DNA from: Macrothele yani
Lineage: Eukaryota; Arthropoda; Arachnida; Araneae; Macrothelidae
NCBI GenBank assembly: GCA_039090855.1
Contig: CM076995.1
Coordinates: forward strand, 119,858,270-119,922,269
DNA: 64,000 bases
Reading direction: 5' to 3'
Each line of letters opens with the position of its first letter. Within the stretch, counting starts at the first letter, position 1. The notes under the pieces were generated by a model that saw only the letters and a list, made by a program, of their open reading frames with translations, was not told the origin of the DNA and did no database searches. Below are positions 55,734 through 64,000 of the stretch, piece by piece. The position numbers and the translations under genes were made by a program.

Positions 55734-56567
55734 AAAAAGGTGTTACAAAGTAAAGTGCTCTCATTAGGTCACTGAGCTCTATAATTGCAGTATGTTTTTT
55801 TCACAGGACAGTATAGAGATTGAAATTTGAAAACGCCTTACCATTTCCGGAAAATGCCTTTTCAAAATGGAGTCCCTCAGCATGGAGCAGCGACTGCTTA
55901 TAGTGCAAAAATATTACAGTTTTGGCCGCAGTAACGCCATGGTTCAACGCAAATTCAACAAAGAATATGGTGTAAAGTCTGCCCCATCAGAGATGACAAT
56001 AAAACGGTAAGTGTTTGAGTGGAAAGTGACAAATGTCCATTTTCTGGATTTTGACATGCGAGGAGTTTGGACCGCGAGCAAGACATCGTCGGATGGTCAA
56101 CACCTACTGGTTCATGCAGGATGGTGCACGTCCACGTAGAGTTACTGATCTGTTTTCCTGGCTACAGGACACCTCTCAGGACCGTATCATCGCTTTGGAC
56201 ACTGCAAGGTTCATTGGACAGGGCATTGAATGGCCACCCTATTGCCCTGACCTGAATCCATGTGATTTTTTCCTGTGGGGTTATTTTAAGGACCGAGTCT
56301 TCAGGACTGGCCTCAAGACACCGGGGAACCTCAAAAAAGCCATTGCAAATGAAATCCAGGCCATCAAAAAAGACATGTTGCAGCATGTTATCGGCTATTC
56401 CCAGTTCCGCCTCTATACGATGGTTCGTGGAGACGGTGGCCATTTTGAAAATCTGTTCTATTAATTTCACTTATTGCTTGAGTTTCTCTGAAAATTTCAT
56501 TAAATTTGATCCAGTAATAACGAAGTTGTGTCATTTTACTTTTTAACACCTTTTCTTGGCCTCCCGG
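55734..56567 (+). mobile_element. Internally deleted mariner
   Basis: The left end CAGGGTGGCCAAAAAGGTG and the complement of the right end, CCGGGAGGCCAAGAAAAGG, are inverted, extending with TGTTACAAAGTAAA/TGTTAAAAAGTAAA. A TA follows on the right, but the left flank reads TG, so the duplication has decayed. The remaining protein has an N-terminal HTH (MESLSMEQRLLIVQKYYSFG) joined near 56010-56050 to the C-terminal catalytic part. Confidence 0.8.
55870..56464 (+). pseudogene. Mariner transposase with internal deletion
   Basis: The N-terminus MESLSMEQRLLIVQKYYSFG, then RKFNKEYGVKSAPS, stops at about 56010. The frame beginning near 56060 has NTYWFMQDGARPRRVTD (second Asp) and WPPYCPDLNPCDFFLWGYFK (third Asp) and ends HFENLFY at 56464. 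The segment with the first catalytic Asp (FSDE-type) is deleted, so it cannot be active. Confidence 0.8.
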
Positions 56568-57381
56568 TATGATTTGCGTTAAAATAAGCAAAAAATTTCA
56601 CAATGGTTTCATAAAATACTTTTCAGTTAACTTGTACTGTACTGTATAGATAAAAAAATTTGACTTGTACAGAACTCGCACGTTGCTGAAAAATTTTACT
56701 CCAAATGTATGGAAATCGCACAAAATGGTATAAAATTTGAGTTGTACGGAAGTCGGTCATTACCTTTTTCATTCTGCTTGAACAGCAGAAAAGATTTAAA
56801 AAAAAATTTATACGTAGTACATAAAAAAGGCGAGGACTTCGGTTTTTGATCACAAAGAACGCGCCATGGGTGATGTGTCATCATCGGAAAACGAGGTTCA
56901 GAAGGCTGCGTGGAGGATGAAAGTTTCTTCCCTTTGACCATGAATAACTTCTTGGATGGTGGCTGATAGCTCAAGTGCCTGCATTGGGAAAGTCGTACTA
57001 GGAAAAAATTTTCTCCAATTTTTTAAATAACAGAATGCAAATTTTACAGTAACCAAGACACGTCAAAATAACCGTGTGAAATTTCGTCAAAAACCGATGA
57101 AAACTTTAGAAGTTAGGCATTTTCTTTTTATTATTTTTAATGAATGTTCGCTGAAAGCCTGCATAGCCCATTCCCCCTCCCTCTCTCTCTCTCACTAGCG
57201 GTCAGCTTACGTGTTCACTTAAAAAGATAAAATACCTTTTCATAGCAATTGGCAACACAGGAGACGCATTAATCTTGCTCTTTCTTTGGTTAACTGTACG
57301 TGGTAATCTCATCCTCAACAAGTTTCGGCTACGTATCGGGATTGAGTACATTCGACAGTTTATGTGGTTTCAAATAACAGT

Positions 57382-58930
57382 ATGTCTAAACAACGACCAT
57401 CGGATACTTCAGTAGTTGCGAAAAGAAAACATACCTTTCTAACAATTGCGAAGAAAGTTAACTTACTTCGGAAACTGGAAAGAGGAATTTCAGTCTGCAA
57501 TCTTTGCGAAGAATTTGGTGTCAGTAAATCCACAATTTATGATCTCCAAAAACAAAAGGGTGACATTCTGAAATTTTTTGCCGATAGACGAGAGAAAAAC
57601 TTTATGCCAGGCAAACAATGAAGATTTGGACAAAGTGATGATTGAATGGGTTCGCCAGCGAAGAAGTGAGAACATACCGTTAACAGGACCAATGTTAAGT
57701 TAACCGTGCAGGCGAAGATATTTCATTCGGGCATGAACTTAAATACGCCGTGTGAGTATTCATCCGGTTGCCAGGAAAAATTAAAAAAACGTCACAGTAT
57801 TCGACAGCTTCATTTATGCGGTGAAAAAGGAGTTGCTGACGAAGGAGCTGCTGCGCATTTTGTTGATGAGTTCAGCCAAATGGTAGGAGAGGAAATTTAT
57901 TATTAGAGCAGATATATAATGCTGATGAGACGTCGCTATTCTGGCGTTATGTTCCAAGAAAAATTCGAGCGATAGCGCAGGAAACGAATCCCAGTGGAAT
58001 TAAAGATGTGAAAGAATGACTTATGGTGCTAACTTGCGCAAATGCCGCTGGTACCCACAAGTGTAAACTATTGGTTATCTGCAAGTCTGCTTGTTCTCGT
58101 GCGTTTAAAGGAGTTAAAGTGTTATCAGTACATTATAAATCTAACAAGTGCGCTTGGATAATGAGAGAACTAACAACAGAGTGGTTAAAGAACCATTTTG
58201 TGCCCGAAGCTTGTGCACACTGTAAAGCTATTGGGCTATCTGATGACGCCAAAATTTTATTAATTTTGGATGACTGTTCTGCTCATCCACCAGCTAAACT
58301 TTTAAGTAGACAAAACGTTCAGGTTTTATTTCTCCCGCCGAATTGCACATCATTAATACAACCATGGATATGGGAGTATTGCGGGCATTGAAATGTTGTT
58401 ACAAGAACGATTTTTTACCGAGGTTGCTTCATTTTATCAATAGTGACAGAAGTATTTGTGATTTTGTGAAAGACTTCAATATTAGAGATGCATTATGGTG
58501 TGCTGCAAATGTGTGGAACAGCGTAACGAAAGACACCTTAAAGAATGCATGGGACAATTTGCTACCAACGACTATATTTATGGATGACAACGATGATGGT
58601 GACGATGATTTCGAAGGCTTTCAAATTTCAAAAGAAAAAACAGAAATTTCTGAGCTTTTAGCTAATTGCAAAGGAACTACGTACTTCTGGCGCTTTATTG
58701 GATCTGGATGAAACCGATATAACTGAAGTTCTGCACTGTGATGATGATGCACCGATTGTGAATAAATTGAGTGATGGTGAAATTCGCGATCTGATATTAA
58801 ATAAAAACAACAGAGTGACGAAGATGATGAAAGTGACGACAATAAATCTGGAGAAGAAAAATACCAATTGATAATCTTGTACAAATACTCGATGATGCAA
58901 TTAAAGGTCTTGAACAAAGAAACTTCATAA
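57382..58930 (+). pseudogene. Tigger transposase, frameshifted
   Basis: The N-terminal CENP-B/psq-type HTH is FLTIAKKVNLLRKLERG, then CEEFGVSKSTIYDLQKQK. The second DNA-binding region has IEWVRQRRSENIPLTGPM. The DDE core has IYNADETSLFWR (first Asp, about 57925), KILLILDDCSAHPPA (second) and PPNCTSLIQP with MDMGVLRALK (third) in the next frame after a 1-base shift near 58360. The C-terminal part is ALWCAANVWNSVTKDTLKNA with an acidic tail. Stops or shifts at about 57620, 57700, 57905, 58018 and 58710 make it inactive. All three catalytic acidic residues survive. Confidence 0.88.
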
Positions 58931-59250
58931 CTGAACAGGAAATAATGTCCATCTACTGAATAAAAGAAAAACTGCTTTCTCATAAACCAAAATTAATGAA
59001 ACAACAATCGTTAGTTGAAATGTTTAAACGAAATGATAAAAGGTAATCTTTTTTTGTATTTTTCTTAAAAATTCTCCTGCTCTATTATTTTGTATTAAAT
59101 AATATTTTTTAATTGGTTAACTTGATTTTTTTGTCATTATTTTTACAAAAATAGTGTATTTACTTAATACTAAGTTTGAGTTTTATCTAAACTCTCTATA
59201 ATCCGGAATCTGCAAAGTCCGGACAATTCCGGATTTGCGAGGTTGTACTG

Positions 59251-59994
59251 TATTGAAAAATTTTTTTCAACCACAAAACAAATGTAGAGAGTGTCTTTAT
59301 CAGTCTTGTGTTCCTCATTGAAAGGCGGTCATACTAATTTATTTTAATCCCCTAATCTGCTGTTGTATAGCATAGATTATACTGTTTCACACAAGAAAAG
59401 AATCAACTACTTTTCCTGACACACACATGTAGAAAGATTTTACTTCAGTGACCCACTGAAATTGAAAACATACATACTTATCAGTAAGTTGTTCTCTAAA
59501 ATTCAGTAGGTAGCTCATCGAAGAAAGCACATTTGCCAAATTAAAGTTTAAGACTGATGGTACTAGATTTTACTCACTGTTGATATATCAAACATCTCCA
59601 TTTACCGTGATATTGGCACACAACTTGAGCTTCACTGACATCCATTACATGTTTCCCTCAAGACCTTTTGTACTTCATTATCTTTTTCTCATGCAGGCAT
59701 TCCTGAATCTGGTCCTACCATGATTATCTTGGCCTTCTACCTTCTTTCCTGCCACTTAAGCTGAATAAATTTTCTTAGCATCTTTCTTTTAAAATCGCCC
59801 AACCCCCTCAGATTGATTGATTTTTGTCTATTTTACTTTGCTTCACATTACACATCTGCATTCCTTACATGATCAGAACATGTCTAGCCACAAACCCCCT
59901 GTAAGTAACATATCTCTAGAGCGCACAAACAACTTCTCTTCTGCAGTGGTGCCCAGGTGTCACTGCTGTGCATCAGAGTAAAAAATTTAAAATA
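59251..59994. other. Non-coding spacer
   Basis: No recognised gene, domain or array. Confidence 0.45.
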
Positions 59995-61150
59995 CCGTAA
60001 TTTCAAATAAATAAGCCACACTGGTGTATATGCCGCAGCGATAAAAAAATGGGCGGAATGAAAAAAAATCACCAGAAGCGCCGCACCTTCGCAGTACGGT
60101 GGGGAGTACCACCACAGAATCTTGAAAACATTACATAGATAAAAATATAGTACCTGATCTTTCAAATAATAAATAAAAATATCAGTTAAACAAGATTCAA
60201 TCTTAAGTATAACTCACCGTACTACCAATTTTATAAAAATTTACTCGAAGAATTCATAAGGTGCTTAAACCAATTATAAAGCATTTATACCTCAAGAATT
60301 TAAAAAATACACGCACAACATTCTGAAAATATATGGTACACATATTTTTTCAATCAAATCCATCAAAATCAAAAACTTCCTGTCCTAATTAAGAAGTTTT
60401 CAAAGCTCATCATTTAAAAAACTTCGGAGTCGTCCTCATCACTTTCACTGTCTTCTGGCGTTTCACCGCAGTTTTTAGAAATAATGTTTGCTTCAGTGAA
60501 GCCCGAAATAATCGTTGAAGTTCTAATGTTTTTCCAGGATTCGGAAAAACATATTTATTTACATTAGCTTAAAACTAGAAGTATAACTTCTGCGTTGTGT
60601 CATTTTACTTTTCGTGATAACGTAGGACTGCGTGCACTCGAGAAAAGGCGATTTGGCGAACTGAATGCAACTAATACACACATCACTGACAAATTTTGCA
60701 AGTGCTGTCCTTGCGTTAGCCTTTAGCCTCGGAGCGAAGCTGATGATGTCATGAGTTCAAAGAGAGTTAGTTGCTCGGAGCATGAAACAACGGCGATTCC
60801 CTGCGAAGTCCCCCCCCCCCCGCCACGGATTTTTTCCGAGTTTTATCGGAGTCACCTCTCTCTTACCTGTCCGACCTCAATCCTATAACCTATTATTGTC
60901 ATGTCTTGCTTTAAGAGAGTGTGGGTGGGATTTATTGCACGTGGCTGTAACATCGTTATTTTATTCCCTCTCTATTGAGAGGGAATAGCGGGAAAAAGAA
61001 TGGAACAAGCCAAAACATTTTTTGTTACATAATTTCGCTCTGCCAAGAAAAAAAAAAAAAAAAAAGGAAAAAAAAGCTGTATGAGCTGCACGGGCCGAAA
61101 ATTTTATTTTGAACTCATATACACCGCGGCTTATCTACCCGAAGTTACGG
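59995..61150 (-). mobile_element. Pogo-like element with CCGTAA ends, internally deleted
   Basis: The left end CCGTAATTTCAAATAAATAA and the complement of the right end, CCGTAACTTCGGGTAGATAA, are inverted and continue GCCACACTGGTGTATATG/GCCGCGGTGTATATGAG. TA flanks both sides (59993-59994 and 61151-61152). At 1,156 bp it holds only a transposase C-terminus on the minus strand. Confidence 0.8.
60414..60545 (-). pseudogene. Pogo/Tigger transposase C-terminal fragment
   Basis: Read minus, SWKNIRTSTIISGFTEANI, then an acidic tail ETPEDSESDEDDSEVF and a stop. The AW..I...TI...F..A motif and acidic end are typical of pogo-type transposase C-termini. The catalytic core is absent. Confidence 0.75.
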
Positions 61151-61182
61151 TAAGTTTTACATAAAATTATTTTGCTACCTCA

Positions 61183-61210
61183 ATTTATATATATATATAT
61201 ATATATATAA
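61183..61210. repeat. (AT)n microsatellite
   Basis: A run of about 13 AT units. Similar (AT)n tracts lie at 12216-12242, 37485-37502 and 54338-54358. Confidence 0.95.
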
Positions 61211-61551
61211 ATGTGAAACTATGAAACTAAAGAGCAAATTTTGAACAGAGAAAAAAACAAAAAATCGGGGAACGAGATGTAGAACAACAGTCACCACTTT
61301 CCAACCATCCGAAGCAGGCGAGCTTTAAACGATGGAAATTTAACGAACAGAAGAATGCAGGGAAGCATATTAATGACTGACTCTCTGTTGGCTTCGTCAA
61401 GGGCAAGCAATAAGAAAATCACTCATTAATCTACTGAGACCAGAGAGTTGTGGGTTTCTGCTCTTTAATGCAGCCTCTGGCACTTTGGAATTTCAAATTT
61501 GTTCTTGGTTTTTTGCTTTTTTCCTTTATATGTTTTTGCTATATATCATCA

Positions 61552-64000
61552 TCATCATCATCATTGTCAACCATTATCAATCCACTGCTGGACGAAGGTC
61601 TCCCCAAGTTTCCTCCACAACGGTCTGTCTTGTGCCAGTCTCCTCCATGTCACTCCCGCACATTTTCGAATTTCATCCACCCATCTCCCATGTGGTCTTT
61701 TTCTGGGTCTTTTCCTGTCCCTTGGAATCCAATCTAAAATTTCGGCTGTCCATCGATGGTCTGTTCTTCTGGCAGTATGTCCAGCCCATTGCCATTTCAG
61801 GGATTTAACTCTGATCATGATGTCTTCCACTCTTGTCATTTTTCGGATCCACGTGTTCCTCTTCTTATCTCTCCTGGTTACACCAAGCATGCACCTCTCC
61901 ATGCTACTTTGAGTTGTCTGCAGCCTTTGTATGTCTCTTTTAGCTAAGGTCCACGTCTCTGCACCATACGTAAGCACTGGAAGGATGCATTGATCAAACA
62001 CTTTTCTTTTAAGACATAATGGCATATTGCTCTTGAAAATTATGCTGTTTCTTCCAAAAGCTCTCCAGGCAAGTTTTGTACTCCGATTAATTTCTTCACC
62101 AATGTGACCTTCACTTGATATCTGCTGTCCAAGATAAACGTACGTGTCTGTTATCTCCAGCTTTTCTCCATCAATCGATAAATCTTCATTTCTTGTAAAA
62201 GCATTGTACATCACTTTTGTCTTCTGAAAGTTCATTTTTAATCCCACTTCTTTACTCTTGTCAGCAAGTTCCTGGATCATACTCTGTAGTTCTGATGGGG
62301 TAGTTGCAAAAATGACTATGTCATCAGCAAAACGAAGGTGGGTTAGATAATCTCCATTAATCTTTATCCCTTTGTTTTCCCAGTTCAGTGATTGAAAGAC
62401 ATTTTCCAATGTGGCATTAAAGAGCTTCGGAAATATGGTGTCACCTTGTCTCACTCCTTTTCCAATTTTTATGTGTGTTGTATTTTCAAACAGCCGAATC
62501 TTTGCACTTGCATTTTCATAGATGTTATTAATAATATTAATGTATGCATCTTTAATACCGCAGAATTTCAGAGCCATTGCAACTGCTGATGGTTTCACCG
62601 AATCAAAGGCTTTTTCATAATCGATAAAAGCCATGCACAATGGAAGTTCATATTCCCTCGCTCTTTCAATTAGTTCTCTCAGTACGTGGATATGATCTAT
62701 TGTGCTGTAGCCACTCCTGAATCCAGCTTGTTCTCTCGGTTGAGCCATGTCCAGTGTCACCTTCAAGCGGTGTGAAAGAACTTTAGTGAAGATTTTATAA
62801 ACCACTGATAGGAGGCTGATAGGTCTATAGTTCCTGAGATCCTCAATGTCACCTTTTTTATGTAGCAAGATCATTGTAGCGTTGTTCCAATCCTCAGGAA
62901 TTTTCCCTTCATTAAGGCATCGAGTGAAAATTTGGGCGAGTACTGTTTCGATTTCTCCACTTGCTTCTTGTATGATGCCTACAGTAATTCCATCTTCTCC
63001 TGGAGCTTTTCCCTGCTTCATGTTCTTGATTGCATGTGCAACTTCTGCTGGAAGGACTGGAAGAACTCTGGTACTGGTACCTTTCATGATGTCTGGAGTA
63101 CATGTATCATCCCTTTCATATAATTTGGAGTAGAAATCTTTCACTCTTGTCAAAATTTCGCCTCTATTTCTTGTTATAGAACCATCTTCTTTTCTCAGAG
63201 CCATAATCTGTTTTCTTCCCTTACTGAGATGTCCCTTTGCTATCTTTAGGCTTTGGTTGTTTTCAATTGCTTTCCTTACTAGTTCACAGTTGAATTTCCT
63301 TACGTCTTCAGTGATACTTTTTCGTACTGTCTTGCATAGCTCTATATATTCCACTTTGGAAGTCACATCTTCTTTCCTCATCACTCTTCTTTTTTGCATC
63401 AACATTTTGGTTTTTCCTGATAATTTGTTCACATGCAATTTGTTCTTAGACCCAGCTAATTTTGTTGCTGTTTTCCATAACAGCTTTGGTTACTTTTCTG
63501 TTAACTTCAGAAATATCCACTTCTTCCGATGTTAGGCCTTCTAAAGCAGAGAATCTGTTCTTCAGTTCCAATTTGAAGGTATTATGGTGTTTTTTAAGGT
63601 TGGTTATGTCAATACATTTTGTTTGTCTTATGAGCTTGCTACGTTCGAGTTTAGTGTTGAGTTGCATCTTACATCTCACCAATCTATGGTCACTGCCTGT
63701 GTTGAACTTGTTTAGCACACTGCAGTCTTCTATGACGAATTTTTTGTTACACATAATAAAATCAATTTCACTTGTCGTCCCATTTGGATGTCTCCATGTC
63801 CATTTCCTGTGTGGCTTTTTCTTGAAAAAGGAGTTCAAGATGAAAAACCCTTCTGCCTCTGCAAACTCTACGAGAGTATTTCCACGCTGGTTTCTGTTGC
63901 TGTGACCGAATTTACCTACTGAAGTTTCATTCTGTTGCCGTTGCCCTATTTTTGCATTGAAATCTCCCATAATTATCTTCAAGTGCTGCTTACCTTTATT
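61552..64000 (-). mobile_element. RTE-type LINE, continues beyond the window
   Basis: This is the third copy of the same RTE family. Its 3' end is at (ATC)n 61547-61563, and the coding region extends leftwards on the minus strand from beyond 64000. It is closely similar to the copy at 43646-46577 in protein and nucleotide sequence. Confidence 0.9.
61567..64000 (-). pseudogene. RTE endonuclease-reverse transcriptase, one frame break, 5' end outside window
   Basis: The RT and C-terminal part (61567-63438) is an uninterrupted 623-residue frame: NYRPISLLSVVYKIF, MAFIDYEKAFDSV, VRQGDTIFPKLFN, LRFADDIVIFATT, then GQQISSEGHIGEEI, GAETWTLAKRD and HGRWVDEIRKCAG. The endonuclease part (63446-63982 and beyond) has IIMGDFNAKIGQRQQ and GSDHRLVRCKM. 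A frame break near 63440-63480 separates them. Motif A keeps the usual YEKAFD, so the RT of this copy looks catalytically complete. Confidence 0.9.

Larger units (their letters stand above)
54647..59250 (+). mobile_element. Tigger (pogo) element with nested mariner
   Basis: The left end CAGTACAGCCTCGAAAATCC and the complement of the right end, CAGTACAACCTCGCAAATCC, are inverted repeats. TA flanks both sides (54645-54646 and 59251-59252). At 4,604 bp it is larger than usual because it contains the deleted mariner at 55734-56567 and long 5' non-coding text. The transposase is at 57382-58930. Confidence 0.9.

Overview
The window looks like repeat-rich, AT-rich DNA from a large animal genome. It has long introns, consensus splice sites, tRNA-derived SINEs, Penelope-like elements (PLEs), RTE-type LINEs, Tc1/mariner, pogo/Tigger and hAT transposons. 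The mix suits an invertebrate, possibly a chelicerate or other arthropod, but the sequence alone does not fix the taxon.

Only one host gene is supported. Two plus-strand exons, 18530-18659 and 35127-35298, encode consecutive parts of an RNA-recognition-motif protein that I recognise as RBMX2 (the Ist3/Snu17 orthologue, U2 snRNP/RES complex). The first exon carries RNP1 and the second completes the RRM and starts the basic tail. The intron between them is 16,467 bp and is built almost entirely of nested transposons. Earlier and later exons were not found and probably lie outside the window.

Layout: 1.2-4.9 kb is a head-to-head PLE palindrome. 6.7-10.6 kb is a DNA-transposon-like element with a small coiled-coil ORF. 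10.66-16.5 kb is a hAT-like element with an 8-bp target duplication, split by a full-length RTE LINE. 17.5-18.3 kb is a Tigger-type MITE holding a SINE. Inside the RBMX2 intron are two more palindromic PLE loci, a small hAT relative, a 7.3-kb hAT element holding a PLE that itself holds a Tc1 element, and a nearly intact mariner of DD41D type. The intron ends with duplicated tRNA-like segments and a CAGAG-ended element filled with a minisatellite.

Downstream of the gene, 36-39 kb holds two tandem arrays. 39.3-40.8 kb is an unclassified inverted-repeat element, and 41.4-47 kb is a hAT transposase gene split by a nearly intact RTE LINE. 48.8-49.7 kb is a direct repeat and 50.6 kb is a SINE with clean target duplications. 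51.5-54.2 kb has PLE and Tigger remnants plus a GC-rich Tc1. 54.6-59.3 kb is a Tigger element with a nested deleted mariner. 60.0-61.2 kb is a pogo-like MITE, and a third RTE LINE runs off the right end.

I did not find a convincing new gene system. The most interesting signals are hammerhead-ribozyme-like cores in PLE remnants, the repeated head-to-head PLE architecture, CAGRG-ended elements with apparent 6-bp target duplications (one supported by an internal empty-site paralogue), and several unusual tandem arrays.
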